64,000 bases of DNA from Ligula intestinalis (lineage: Eukaryota > Platyhelminthes > Cestoda > Diphyllobothriidea > Diphyllobothriidae), in assembly GCA_036362985.1 (NCBI GenBank), contig JAYGXS010000004.1, positions 67,043,303 to 67,107,302 on the forward strand, written 5' to 3'. Below, in pieces: positions 1-9,739 of this stretch; position 1 is the stretch's first letter, and every line of letters starts with the position of its first letter. Both the position numbers and the translations under genes were made by a program. The notes below the pieces were generated by a model that was not told where the DNA came from, did not search any database, and saw only the letters and a program-made list of their open reading frames with translations.

Positions 1-47
1 GTTATTGATAAATTTAAACAACACGTAAGTAGGGCCAAGAGCCCACA
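1..47 (-). repeat. 3' LTR (partial) of CsRn1-like gypsy element
   Basis: These 47 bases are identical to the last 47 bases of the LTR at 4378-4902. On the coding (minus) strand the LTR begins TGTGGGCTC. The rest of this LTR lies beyond the window edge, so target-site duplication and LTR divergence cannot be measured. 47 of 47 matching positions fit a young insertion, but the sample is small. Confidence 0.9.
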
Positions 48-60
48 TAACTCCCCCACC
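48..60 (-). other. polypurine tract of the gypsy element
   Basis: Read on the minus strand this is GGTGGGGGAGTTA, directly abutting the LTR that starts TGTGGG. A purine run immediately 5' of the 3' LTR is the plus-strand DNA priming site in LTR retrotransposons. Position and composition support the call. Confidence 0.75.
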
Positions 61-61
61 A

Positions 62-86
62 GAGCGTTGGTGGGTTACAAACGCTC
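62..86. repeat. 7-bp perfect inverted repeat between pol stop and polypurine tract
   Basis: GAGCGTT at 62-68 is complementary to AACGCTC at 80-86, with an 11-base loop. It lies in the short 3' untranslated segment of the gypsy element, next to the polypurine tract. Function unknown; it could be a structured RNA element or chance. Confidence 0.4.
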
Positions 87-110
87 GACAAAAGAGGATG
101 TACAAAAAGG

Positions 111-3100
111 TTAAACCACAAAGTCTCGCAAGTTGGTAGGAAAGCGAACATGTCTACCAGAACGAGTGGAAGGGGGGGGATGAGTGGGAGTGGTTAGAGG
201 GGTGGGGGTAGGTTCGGGTGGTGAGGATGGCGGTGGGCCGGGGGCTGCAGGTGGAGTGCAGGGTGAAGGTGCCCCGAAAGTGGACGGATCAGGTGATAGA
301 GGAGTGCATTCAACATAGGCCGGCTTTAGTCTGTCGATGGAGACTGTATCAGTAGCATCAGCCCTTTGAATGACGAAATATTTGTCTTTCCGTTCAAGTA
401 CTTTGAAGGGGCCATCGTATGGTGGGCAAAGGGACTTGCGAACTGCGTCGTGCCGGATAAACACGAATGGGGTTGTGTGCAAGTCGTCGTGCACGAAAAC
501 GCGTCGAGTTGTCGCGCGGGTGGGGGTTGGGCGTAGTGCAGCCATGCGTTGCTGCAGCTGTTGCACGAAGGTGTTCGTGGCGTCAGGGGTGACGGAGGAA
601 GACTGCACGAGCTCACCAGGTAAACGGAGGGATGTGCCGTAAACAAGATCGGCGGCAGTGCACTGAATGTCTTCCTTAACAGCCGAGCGAATGCCGAGGA
701 GGACGAACGGCAGGTTGTCGCTCCAGTTGTGCGGGCCAGGTTGAGACATCAACGCGGACTTCAACTGACGGTGAAGGCGTTCCACGAGGCCGTTGGATGC
801 TGGGTGGTAGGCAGTGGTGGTGATATGCGAGCACCCAAGCAGTTTGGTGAACTCGCGGAAGAGTGCAGATGTGAACTGACTTCCGCGGTCAGTGGTGAGT
901 GTAGCTGGAACACCGAAGTTGGCTATCCAGTGAGTAAGGAAAACCATGGCAATATTCTCTGCCGAGGTATCCGAGATGGGAACGGCGATGGGCCATCGTG
1001 TGAAACGATCGACAGCAGTCAAAATGTGCGTGAAACCGCGAGATGGGGGTAACGGTCCGACTAAATCCATGTGGACGTATTGAAAACGGGCGTCGGGAAC
1101 CGCGAACGTGCTGGGAGGTGAAACGGTGTGTCGCTGGACCTTATTCTTTTGACAGGCTAAGCACTGCCTGGTCCAGGTAGCAATGTCGGTGTTCATCTTT
1201 GGCCAGACGAAACGGGCTGCGATGAGTTTGCGGCCGGCACGAACACCGGGGTGGGATAGCGAATGGAAGTGGTCGAAAACAACCTTCCGGTAGGATTGGG
1301 GTACTACAGGACGAGGGGTACCTGTAGAAAAATCACACACGATAGAGCCTGGTGCCGCGGGGAGCGGAGCCTCCCGCAGCTGAAGCACAGAAGACGCAAG
1401 CATTTCAATGATGGAGTCATCAAGCGCCTGCGCTTCCGCAAGCTTCGCCAGATCTAACGTGGTGATAAGAGCGTTGACCTCAGGACGGGACAAGGCATCA
1501 GCAACAACATTCTCATCACCGCGGACGTAGCGTATGTCTGAGGTGAATTGAGAGATGTAATCAAGGTGACGTACTTCGCGCGGCGAATACCGATCTGGCT
1601 TAGCATTGAGGGCGTAAGTGAGAGGTTTGTGATCCGTGTGGACCTGAAAATCTCTCCCCTCGAGCAGGTGTCGAAAATGACGGATGGCCAGGTAAATGGC
1701 GAGAAGTTCACGCGAGAAAGTACTATAGCGAGTCTGCGCCGGCTGAAGCTTCTGAGAGAAAAAAGCTAGCGGCTGCAACTGTCCGTGGACCTGTTGCTGC
1801 AGAACTGCGCCTACGGCAATGTTGGAGGCGTCGGTGGTCAGAATAAGTTGTGTATCAGCATCGGTGCTCAGATGATGAAGCAGGGTGGCGTCCGCGAGTG
1901 CTTTCTTGGCTGCCTCGAATACTTCAAGAGCACTGGGTGAAAGTTCAAGCGACTTGGACTTTGACTTCAAAAGATCCGTCAAAGGTGCCAGGATGGCGGC
2001 GCAATTTGGTATGAAACGCCGGTAGTAGTTGATTAGGCCGATGAAACGGCGAAGCTGGGTTATGGACTTTGGAGCTGGAAAAGACAACACGCTTTGCACC
2101 TTGTCTGGGAGGGGTGTGATCCCGTTTTGGTCAAGACGATGGCCAAGAAAAACCAGAGAAGTGACGCCAAAAAGACACTTATCGACGTTGAGCTGTAGAC
2201 CATTTTGTTGAAAACGATCGAAAACTTGGCGTAAGTGTTCAACATGTTCTTCGGGTGACGAGCTGGTGACAAGGATGTCGTCGATGTACACGAACGTGAA
2301 GGAAAGACCGCGCAAAATGTCATCGACAAAACGCTGAAACGTTTGGGCCGCATTTCGCAAACCAAAGGGCATGCGAAGGAATTCAAACAGGCCGAATGGA
2401 GTCGTGACGGCGGTTTTAGGGATGTCCTCCTCCGCGACCGGTATTTGGTGATATGCTCGCACGAGGTCAATCTTGGAAAAAATCGTCTTTCCAGCCAACA
2501 TGTGAGAAAAGTCATGAATATGGGGAATCGGGTACCGGTCCGGGACTGTAGCTCGATTGAGAGCACGATAATCACCGCATGGCCGCCAATCATCAGATGA
2601 CTTTTTGGGAACCATGTGCAGTGGTGAAGCCCATGGACTGGACGAAGGACGGATAATCCCCAAATTCAACATGTGCTCGAATTCGTTCTTCGCGATTTGT
2701 AGCTTCTCGGGATGAAGTCTACGCGGATGAGCATGGATCGGTCTGCCGGTGGTAGTGATATGATGGCGGACAGCGTGTTGAACCTGCTCCGTAAACTGAC
2801 AAGGCTTAGAGAGGGAAGAATAATCCCTCAAGATGTCAGAGAATGGCGGGCTTGGCACGGCCAAGTGGATGCCAGCGGAAGGCTCATGCGAAACTAACCC
2901 GACAGTAAACAGCTGAGTGGCAGGATCTAGCAACTTCTGATGTTTGAGGTCGACTATGAGGCCGAAGTGGGATAGGAAATCCGCTCCAATGATAGGTGAC
3001 CGGACGTCGGCCTGGATGAAAACCCATTGGAAACGGCGACGTAGCCCAAGGTCTAAAGTTAGGGACCGTTGACCGAACGTGGCGATAGAAGTGTTGTTCG

Positions 3101-3326
3101 CAGCCTGCAGTGTAAACTGCGATGGCTGGAGATGATGACGACGAGGGGGCGGTACAACGCTAACTTCTGCACCTGTGTCGATCAAGAAACGGAATCCTGT
3201 GGACTTGTCGGTCACGTAAAACAGGCGACTGTGTCGTGAGTGGCCAGCACCAGTCGTCGCCATTACTGGCTGGCGGCGCCGTTTCCCGAACGTGAACGTC
3301 GAGCATAATAACAAGGCGGGACGCAT
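111..3326 (-). CDS. pol: Pol polyprotein of CsRn1-like Ty3/gypsy retrotransposon (protease, RT, RNase H, integrase)
   Basis: An uninterrupted 1071-codon frame. Domains in order: aspartic protease with DTGA at residues 50-53; reverse transcriptase roughly 210-400 with YIDD at 347-350; RNase H about 490-615 with TDAS at 498-501, E540 and TDHKP at 564-568; integrase with an HHCC finger (H688, H692, C722, C725) and a catalytic triad D754, D813, E849 (D-X35-E spacing). No chromodomain is visible; the C-terminus is a Pro/Ser/Thr-rich tail ending in a TRSGR-type basic motif. The frame lies -1 relative to gag and overlaps it by 64 bases, so Pol is probably made by -1 frameshifting; the listed ATG may not be the true start. 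All catalytic residues are present, so the element looks coding-competent. It would copy the element's RNA and integrate the DNA copy in the nucleus. Confidence 0.95.
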   Translation of the reverse strand: MRPALLLCSTFTFGKRRRQPVMATTGAGHSRHSRLFYVTDKSTGFRFLIDTGAEVSVVPPPRRHHLQPSQFTLQAANNTSIATFGQRSLTLDLGLRRRFQWVFIQADVRSPIIGADFLSHFGLIVDLKHQKLLDPATQLFTVGLVSHEPSAGIHLAVPSPPFSDILRDYSSLSKPCQFTEQVQHAVRHHITTTGRPIHAHPRRLHPEKLQIAKNEFEHMLNLGIIRPSSSPWASPLHMVPKKSSDDWRPCGDYRALNRATVPDRYPIPHIHDFSHMLAGKTIFSKIDLVRAYHQIPVAEEDIPKTAVTTPFGLFEFLRMPFGLRNAAQTFQRFVDDILRGLSFTFVYIDDILVTSSSPEEHVEHLRQVFDRFQQNGLQLNVDKCLFGVTSLVFLGHRLDQNGITPLPDKVQSVLSFPAPKSITQLRRFIGLINYYRRFIPNCAAILAPLTDLLKSKSKSLELSPSALEVFEAAKKALADATLLHHLSTDADTQLILTTDASNIAVGAVLQQQVHGQLQPLAFFSQKLQPAQTRYSTFSRELLAIYLAIRHFRHLLEGRDFQVHTDHKPLTYALNAKPDRYSPREVRHLDYISQFTSDIRYVRGDENVVADALSRPEVNALITTLDLAKLAEAQALDDSIIEMLASSVLQLREAPLPAAPGSIVCDFSTGTPRPVVPQSYRKVVFDHFHSLSHPGVRAGRKLIAARFVWPKMNTDIATWTRQCLACQKNKVQRHTVSPPSTFAVPDARFQYVHMDLVGPLPPSRGFTHILTAVDRFTRWPIAVPISDTSAENIAMVFLTHWIANFGVPATLTTDRGSQFTSALFREFTKLLGCSHITTTAYHPASNGLVERLHRQLKSALMSQPGPHNWSDNLPFVLLGIRSAVKEDIQCTAADLVYGTSLRLPGELVQSSSVTPDATNTFVQQLQQRMAALRPTPTRATTRRVFVHDDLHTTPFVFIRHDAVRKSLCPPYDGPFKVLERKDKYFVIQRADATDTVSIDRLKPAYVECTPLSPDPSTFGAPSPCTPPAAPGPPPSSPPEPTPTPLTTPTHPPPSTRSGRHVRFPTNLRDFVV

Positions 3327-4315
3327 TTAATAGCATCCGGGCCGAATGTTCGGTGGTACCAGCAGACTTTGTCGTCTGCACGCTCTTTTGAGTTAGAGCG
3401 GTTGCGGCTTGTAGAGGGACGACCGGTTTGAAGCCGGTTGAAGGTGGAACACATCGTGCTCACTTGAGAGCACAATAACCTCACAGTATCTTTAAGATCC
3501 TGCAGGTCGTCATCTCTGTGGTCTGTAACGTCTCGCATCAGTTGAGTGGGTGAAGTAGACCGTGAGGATGAGGTACCAAGCGATTTAGTGGACTTTCGCT
3601 GTGTACGGCTGTCAGGTTTACGGTCGGATCGTGAGGCCGAAACCTGGGAGACGGCATGCTGAGGTACTGAGGTCGAGGCTTGGTTTACGGCGTACGAACT
3701 AGTACCGGGGTAACATTGTTGGATGCGGTCTGCGTGCTCCGCGAGTTTGGTCAGCGGAACATCATCATCGAGTAGAGCGAGTACTTGTTGCATTGAATGG
3801 GGTAATTTATCCATCCAAATGCGACGAAAAATAGAATCATCTAAGGTGCGACCAGCAAGCAGGTGACGCATGTGGCGCATTAGAGCGGAGGGGGTTTGGT
3901 CGCCAAGTTTGACGTTGCTGAGGAGTTGACGAAGTTTGCTGTCGGCAGATTGTGCCGTACGTTCGAGAATAGCCTTTTTTAAGCTAGAGTACGGTTTGAC
4001 TTTAGGGATAGGATCAAGGAGATCCTGAACGGCGAAAGCGATGTCGAACGGTAAGTACTGCACGACGTACGCGTAACGCGAACGCTCGCCAGTAATCTGA
4101 CGTGAGGCGAAAACAGCTTCGATCTGTTTGAACCAGACTGTCGAGTCGCGCACTTCGTAAGGTGGAAGCTTTATAGATATCTGAAAAACCTGCGGCTCGT
4201 CGTGAGCAGATGGTGCACACGAGTTGTTAGAACGAGCGTCATCGTCGTCGCAATCGTGAAATGGGTGGTATTCGTCGCCCATGGTGAAAAATTTATGAAC
4301 GGCAGATTCAGACAA
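3263..4315 (-). CDS. gag: Gag of CsRn1-like Ty3/gypsy retrotransposon with CHCC zinc finger
   Basis: A 350-codon frame starting 62 bases inside the 5' LTR. The N-terminal half is a capsid-like region (an APPYEV/WFKQIE-type block about residues 50-75, then helices to about 200). The middle, about 215-265, is Ser/Arg-rich and low complexity. The C-terminal knuckle is C318-X2-H321-X9-C331-X3-C335, i.e. CHCC, not the usual CCHC. This variant is the hallmark reported for the CsRn1 clade, first described in the liver fluke Clonorchis sinensis (established knowledge). The ATG is chosen because it is the first in-frame one after the primer-binding site. The stop lies 64 bases inside pol. Gag would form the intracellular particle that packages the RNA. 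Confidence 0.92.
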   Translation of the reverse strand: MSESAVHKFFTMGDEYHPFHDCDDDDARSNNSCAPSAHDEPQVFQISIKLPPYEVRDSTVWFKQIEAVFASRQITGERSRYAYVVQYLPFDIAFAVQDLLDPIPKVKPYSSLKKAILERTAQSADSKLRQLLSNVKLGDQTPSALMRHMRHLLAGRTLDDSIFRRIWMDKLPHSMQQVLALLDDDVPLTKLAEHADRIQQCYPGTSSYAVNQASTSVPQHAVSQVSASRSDRKPDSRTQRKSTKSLGTSSSRSTSPTQLMRDVTDHRDDDLQDLKDTVRLLCSQVSTMCSTFNRLQTGRPSTSRNRSNSKERADDKVCWYHRTFGPDAIKCVPPCYYARRSRSGNGAASQ

Positions 4316-4362
4316 AAAAAAAGTGAATGGAATAAATAATAAGACGTGGATAACAATAGAAA

Positions 4363-4373
4363 CGGGGTCACCA
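4363..4373 (-). other. primer-binding site matching tRNA-Trp 3' end
   Basis: Four bases inside the 5' LTR, the minus strand reads TGGTGACCCCG. This is complementary to the CCA-containing 3' end of metazoan tRNA-Trp (about 11 matching bases). Use of tRNA-Trp is another reported trait of CsRn1-clade elements. It is the site at which minus-strand DNA synthesis would begin. Confidence 0.75.
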
Positions 4374-4377
4374 AATT

Positions 4378-4902
4378 TGTAGTGGCTTTATCGCTACAAA
4401 TATATAAAACGTCTTAGCAAATACGCGATGAAAACTTTCAAGGGTACACTAACTGCTAATAAGGGATTTACCAGTCTATTCTAGTGGAAAAGTTGTAAAG
4501 TCCAGTAAAGAGATTGACGATGAAGATTAGAAATGATACAACTCACTTAGATCCTTCACGATCCTAGTCGGCAGTAGTCAAGTAGTCGACTTGCCAAAGG
4601 ATAACTGTGCGAGGACTGGATCCAAGTTCGTTGGGCTGTGAGTTGCAAAATGGGGAGGAAACTCGTTTGCAACTTGTCGCTGGATTCTCCTGGAGCCCGA
4701 GAGTGATCACCAGAGAGGTGTCGTTGAAGGGCAAAATAAACAGCGGCAGGTGAGGAGGGAATTGAGCTGTGGAGAGTGATTAGCAAGATAGTTGCTAGCA
4801 CGCGTCAAAACCGAAAGTGTGTAACAACGTGTTGTATTTAGTTTTTACAAACTTGGTTATTGATAAATTTAAACAACACGTAAGTAGGGCCAAGAGCCCA
4901 CA
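4378..4902 (-). repeat. 5' LTR of CsRn1-like gypsy element
   Basis: About 525 bp. On the minus strand it begins TGTGGGCTC and ends CCACTACA, i.e. TG...CA, directly followed by the primer-binding site. Its outer 47 bases are repeated at 1-47. A TATATA stretch lies near 4400-4406. The LTR should carry the element's promoter and polyadenylation signals, though I cannot place them exactly. Confidence 0.88.
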
Positions 4903-5533
4903 GATGTCTCTCACGTACGGCGTAACATAAGAAAGTGACGTCATGTCGTGGGGTCTCATATATACGGACCCAATTACCAGCGTGCCAAAAACTACATTCG
5001 CACAAGTTTTTTACTTATTTTTATGGCGAAAAACATCACAAAGTTGTAAAAAGTAATAACTAGAACTGAATCCATCCTTGTTTTACCGAAAACATTCCGA
5101 TTTCTGCCATTTTCCTTTACCTGATTTTCGTGAACACAAAATTCTATTTACTGTTATCTGAAGAGATATTTCTAAATAATTTCCAGCTTATATTGATATT
5201 CGTTTATAGAACAGCACACACAAGCGGGCAGTTTTTACAAGTAGCATTCAATAACATCGGAACTTCGTTGGATCTCAAGAAACCTCGGATTTTGCCTAAT
5301 TCTGGCCTCATTTTCCTTCAATAAGTATCGCCGAAGTGAACTCTTCCTTAGTAAATAAATGTTTGCACTTCAAACCAATTCGACAAGCAAAAGTATCAAT
5401 CTCAAGTGTGTCTTCAACTGCCCCCTGACCTCAAATTTTGATCTTGACATTTCACGAGTTGGGCAATCTACGGAAGGTAACTTAGTAGAAAATTCTCAAT
5501 GATTATTGACGATTAATATAAAGGGTACTTAAA
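4903..5533. other. intergenic, no gene seen
   Basis: AT-rich sequence between the gypsy LTR and the next repeat. Reading frames here are short and show no family signature. No repeat shared with the rest of the window was recognised. Confidence 0.5.
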
Positions 5534-6060
5534 TCAAACAAGTAGGCGCATTTTATAAATATCGTTCAAGCAGTGTTCGATTCGCGTATCCTGCTGAATA
5601 CATAACTTGTTCACAAATAATGTAGGCTCGTGGCGAGGTCGACATGTTGAAATCATTGGGACGGGTAGGGGGAGTAAGTAGGGTAGGCTGTGAACGGTAT
5701 TTGTAGGTCGAGTACGGAAAGTAAGCATCACTGCCAAGTGCGTGGATTGAAAAACTATCATCAGGGGGTGGGGGTGCCGTGCAATCACTCCCGGAAGTCG
5801 GCGTCGGCCACGGAAGAGAGGGGGCATCTCCATTAGCACATCCTGACAACACGGCATTGAATTTGCCAGCCTTATAGCCACTGCCTCAACTGTTGCTAAC
5901 ATCCGTTGGTGTAGACTCTCAGAGAATTTAACTAGTGCCCGGTAGACAACCTGAAAGGCCTCGTTGGGACCGAATCGCTGATTAAAACTGACTATATTTG
6001 CGAGAGTAGAACTGATAAATCCATATAGTTTCATGTTTACCTAGTTAGGTGGTTGCGTGT
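5534..6060 (-). pseudogene. Penelope-like element C-terminal remnant and 3' flank (family B)
   Basis: The reading frame on the minus strand carries a C-terminal PLE block (NEAFQVVYR, then LHQRMLATVEAVAIRL) that matches the C-terminus of the better preserved PLE at 49310-50280 (LRQRILATAEAVAIR). Downstream it shares non-coding sequence with 42250-43110 and 54830-55125, including a GTCGGCCACGGAAGAGA block and a Pro/Ser-coding stretch. It is 5'-truncated and has no RT motif. Best read as a dead 3' end of a PLE. Confidence 0.65.
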
Positions 6061-6182
6061 TCAAGTGCATTCCCGATGTGTCCTCCAGCAGTAATATGTA
6101 GAAGGAGGAAAAGCCGGTTCTGATGGTAAGAGTCTTTGTTCACAACAATACACAATGCAGGCTCTGGCCTTCTAGAATACCC

Positions 6183-7860
6183 CTAGCCCAATAGCATGCG
6201 ACCGCTGTTCTGGCCGGCCACTGATCGATACTTTGCCGCGCTGTGTGAGTGGGAATTACGTATGCCCTCTAATAGATAGTTACCCAAGCTGCGTGAACGG
6301 TCATCGCGTATGTACGCTGATCGATAATTCCTCACACTGTGTGAGCGGTCGTAAGCGTTCACCGTTTGCCTGTGCGCATGACTCCAGGCCATGGGCTCTG
6401 AGTGCATGGCCGCTGGCTTCCCTATAACACCTCCCACTTTTGAAAGACGGACTTCATACTTCTTCCTGCTTGGGTCCACGATGAGTTGTTTAGGCCGTTG
6501 AAGTTTTCGATGACTATTTCGGACGGGCAGTGGTGATGACTTAGTCTCTAACCTGGGTGTCGGGATTTCAAAAGTATCACATAGCACTTCGAGTGCTATT
6601 TGGCCATCCGAGGAGAATCTGCGTCTTAGCTGATTCGCGTGCCGTTTGCTTCTCCCTGTTGCCGTTTCTACGTCAAAAACAACGCCTCTCGCCTTTCTGA
6701 CGATGCCCTCCATCCACGGTTTATCGCCGGGTTTGTAATTTTGAGCAAACACCTCTTCTCCTTCGCGAAAGTAGTGTTCTCGCGGTTTGGATGACTGATC
6801 TTCGGGTTTGAGGTGCTGCAGCCGTACATCGAGTTGTTGACCCAAAAACCGCTCTGCTGGTGTTTGTCCATCCATATCACCTTTCGGAGTTCTTCTGTAG
6901 GCTAGGAGAAACCTGTTCAGGTAGTCCATTTTCACTCCAGCATCCCACATCTTTCTCATCGCTTTCTTGAAGGTGTCCACAAACCGTGCTGCCTGCCCGT
7001 TTGATTGGAGGTGAAAGGGCGGTGACGTTACATGTCGGACTCCCCATTTCTGGCATAACTGTTGGAACAGTGATGATGTAAACTGGGTGCCATTGTCGGT
7101 CACAGTCTCTTTAGGGATGCCGTATCTGGAGATAAGTTCCTCCACCTTTTTTGCTGCGACCTCCGCGGTAGCTGCCGCAACAGCGAAAACTTCCAGTCAC
7201 TTTGACCACATACCTACTACTAGAAACATTCGACTGAAGAATGAGCCAGCAAAGTCCATGTGAACTCGACTCCACGATCTTATCACCTCTGGCCATGGCA
7301 CAGGTTTTACTTTTTGGGGATTTTTAGCCTCACGTGCGCATGGGCCGCAAATTCGTACAAAGAATTCTACATCGTCATCAATTCCTGGCCAATATACGTA
7401 CCTCCGGGCCAGTTGTTTCATACGGGTCATGCCTTGATGTCCGGCGTGGAGTTCTCGTAAAACCTGTTGTTTATGTCTAGCTGGGATCAACACTCCACCA
7501 TTATACATGCTGCACTCTTCGGTCATATACAACTGCTCCTTCAGGTTTCTGAAGGGCTTTATGGTTGGGTGCATGTTGTCTTCCTCGGGCCAACCCATTC
7601 GAATAAAGTCCTATACCTGGCGTAATAAAGGATCTGTTGAGGTGGTTGCCCTGACGTGGTTGTTGTTCGGCCCATGGCCTCGTTCTCATAGAAAAATAGT
7701 AGTGAATGACCTCAAGTCCTGTCAAACTTCTCACGTCTGTTATGACGTCAGCCTGTAACTTAGAATACACACGAGGTATATGTCTGCTCAACTGTTTTTG
7801 CACAGCTGCAATCCAGCAGAGGAGTAGAACAATCTCATCTATGACAAGATGCATTAGAAA
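6183..7860 (-). pseudogene. broken second Ty3/gypsy pol (integrase region)
   Basis: Three overlapping frames on the minus strand add up to a gypsy integrase. 7598-7197 carries the zinc-binding region (LHAGHQGMTRMKQLARRYVYWPG, then C-X2-C as CGPC) and the first catalytic Asp in VHMDF. 7145-6183 carries the second Asp in VTDNGTQFTSS, then the last part of the core (FHLQSNGQAARF, where the usual E after NGQ is replaced by A) and the C-terminal domain. 7860-7600 continues upstream in other frames. At least two frameshifts, and loss of the third catalytic residue, make it a pseudogene. The sequence differs clearly from the intact element at 1-4902, so it is a different gypsy lineage. No LTRs were found around it. 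Confidence 0.85.
6207..6350 (-). repeat. three tandem 48-bp (16-residue) repeats in the gypsy integrase C-terminus
   Basis: Residues 266-281, 282-297 and 298-313 of the 6183-7145 frame line up as three 16-residue units: DRSHSVRNYRSAYIRD, DRSRSLGNYLLEGIRN and SHSHSAAKYRSVAGQN. Each unit is Arg/Ser-rich at its start with a central Asn/Lys-Tyr. At the DNA level the units share GATCGATA-like starts on the plus strand. This is an expanded tail after the integrase C-terminal domain. Confidence 0.7.
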
Positions 7861-8800
7861 CCCTTAAGTCATTCCCGCTGAAAAGCTGTGTTAACTTAGA
7901 GCATTCCATTCACGTTAGCTATGTTTCGTCCAATCGGCTTTAAGCGAGAGTTCTGTAAGAGCTGAGCAGCTTCCCACACAGACATGGATCAATCAGATCT
8001 GACGAGGGCGCTGTGGCTAAAGCCAATATGGCATATTGCCGGGCGTGCATCCATGGCATACAGCGTGGGATAGGTATGCAAGTGTTTGTCTACTCCTCGC
8101 GGAAATTCGGACATTTCCAACAGACGTAGGCATTGCAAAATTAGGAAGTGATATTGCCTAGGTAATCCAGTTCACACAAAGTGCGCTATAACGTGATTGG
8201 ACACTAGGACTACGGCTGGGAGGCAGGAATTCGAGGATAGTATCAAGTGTTCGAGTCCGTCCTTTTTTTACGAACTTCAGAACCCTCATTAATGAATTAT
8301 TGGCTAACAGGAACCAAATAGCAAAAACAGCAACTCGAATTAACTTTACACTTATTTATCGTTGCAGTTTTTATTCTCACGAAAGAGCTCCAACATTAAT
8401 TTCCAGGGAAAGTCGTCTCTGTAAATTCATTTTTTAAAAAGAATTGTAATCTACTAAAAAGGAACATCACTATTCTGATACTGATCAAGACATATGATCC
8501 GCTGGCCAAAGAGTCATCTCTCATATAAGGCGCCAACTTATGCCCCTCTCCCATCTTTTACCAATATTTAGCCGTATTCTGGTTGCAATTTATCGTTGTC
8601 CTGAAGCATAGAAAAATAATTTAAAATACTTTTTGCCTGGAATCTGATCGTATCATACCTTTTTAAATTTTACGGCACAAAAGGCAATCATGCACGTATT
8701 TTTTTCTGGTTTTTAGGAGGAGGAGGAGGAGGATAAGTTGGGTTGAAATAATTTTACTATTATATGCGTAAGGGGGCCACGAACAAATGCAAGGGAAGTT
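7861..8800. other. no gene seen; short (GGA)n tract
   Basis: No coding signature on either strand. A GGA microsatellite of about six units lies at 8715-8734. Confidence 0.5.
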
Positions 8801-8802
8801 TA

Positions 8803-8932
8803 TATGGTCATTTCTGGCCTAGTAGCTATTATAAGTGAGTCCTACCCAATCGAAGCTTTGCAAATCCTAGGATTCCAACCCGCTTTCTATGAGCCAGAAG
8901 CCCAACACTCTAGCCACTGAAGCACGGAAACA
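8803..8932 (-). mobile_element. tRNA-derived SINE copy 1 (SINE-HH family, decayed)
   Basis: On the minus strand a tRNA-like head (A box-like CTTCAGTGGCTAGAGTG, then a GTTGGAATCC block at the B-box position) is followed by the family's 3' tail, here TAGGCCAGAAATGACCAT. The 5' half of the hammerhead-like tail (CTGATGA) is lost. Same family as copies at 39290, 52995, 53270, 56660, 60475, 60975 and 61215. Confidence 0.6.
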
Positions 8933-9054
8933 TTGTATTGTCAGTTGCGGTTGGATATATCAAGTAAGGTAGAGGGCACCCATCGGTCTTTTTACGGGAC
9001 TCATCTGCCAAGAGAACATGGTATTAGTCACAGAACTTGCAAACCCAGGATTAG

Positions 9055-9085
9055 GTATGACTGGCTGACGACGGCCGGCTTCTCG
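9055..9085 (+). repeat. fragment of SINE-HH tail
   Basis: GACTGG followed by CTGACGACGGC matches the start of the hammerhead-like tail of the SINE family, then the similarity stops. It lies just before a PLE fragment, so it may be the edge of a truncated copy. Confidence 0.4.
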
Positions 9086-9144
9086 TACCTCTTGGATTTG
9101 GGGTCGCGCACAGGCCGGAGGCAGCCATAGGGCGTCATATAATG

Positions 9145-9570
9145 AATTCAAAAGATCCACTGCCACGGCAAACAAAGAATCTGGGGAAGTTGCGGACAAG
9201 GCAACTATGTTGGAGAAACTTGTAGACTTCTCGAGACACGAATTGCCGAACACGCAGCAGCAGTGCGGCGAAATGGTGCCAACTCTCAGGTTGCGGCTCA
9301 TTTGACGAGATCCGACCACACATTCAAATTTGATGAGGCCGAACTTCTCGCAAGAGGTGACAATCGAGTGAGCTGATAATTAATTGAGTCATGGTTCACG
9401 GGCCCCAAATCCATCAACAAGGGCAACGATTTGCCCAATCTATATTCGGTGCTGAGACTCAATTTGGCCAAAGCAAGCCGCCGCTCGGGGAACAGACAGG
9501 CCACCGCATCATCGAACGTCAACACTGCAGGGCCAGATGGTTATTGGTGGCGTGGTGAATCAGCGCTCAC
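9145..9570 (+). pseudogene. Penelope-like element GIY-YIG endonuclease fragment (family Z)
   Basis: Nucleotide-level match to the better copy at 58110-58450: CCACTGCCACGGCA, then GCAACTATGTTGGAGAAAC (encoding the NYVGET core of GIY-YIG), GATGCCAACTC-like sequence, and TTTGATGAGGCC, ending at the conserved GAGTCATGGTT. Several frameshifts and two stops (TGATAATTAA region near 9373) break it. It would once have supplied the nuclease that nicks target DNA for PLE insertion. Confidence 0.75.
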
Positions 9571-9589
9571 TCCTGTCAGTTATAGATTT

Positions 9590-9735
9590 TTCTACACGTT
9601 TAAATTTTACGGCAAACTTCTGTGCACACATTACCTGTATCTGCTACTGCTCTGTAATTATGTCTCTGATGACGAATCCACGACGGATCTCGAAACGTCA
9701 GGCGGATGAAAATATTGTCCCAGCGATCGAGTCCT
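9590..9735 (+). repeat. PLE family Z terminal repeat with hammerhead-like motif
   Basis: Shared with 59270-59460 (plus) and 29846-29950 (minus). It contains a type I hammerhead-like motif at 9662-9703: GTCT, CTGATGA, a stem II hairpin (core ATCC/GGAT), GAAA, CGTC, AGGC. Followed by the conserved ATATTGTCCCAGCGATCGA block. PLE terminal repeats are known to carry hammerhead ribozymes (established knowledge). Confidence 0.7.
9662..9703 (+). ncRNA. hammerhead-ribozyme-like motif (PLE family Z, copy 1)
   Basis: Stem I arms GTCT and AGGC pair with one G-U. The core boxes CTGATGA and GAAA are intact. Stem III would be the two-base palindrome ACGT, as in dimeric short-stem III hammerheads. One extra C sits between CTGATGA and stem II, so activity is uncertain. 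Confidence 0.6.
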
Positions 9736-9739
9736 CTTC

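Noticed and set aside
326..646. Additional frames inside the gypsy pol on both strands (also at 2060-2593 and others)
   Set aside because: Overlap the well-supported Pol frame and show no independent domain.
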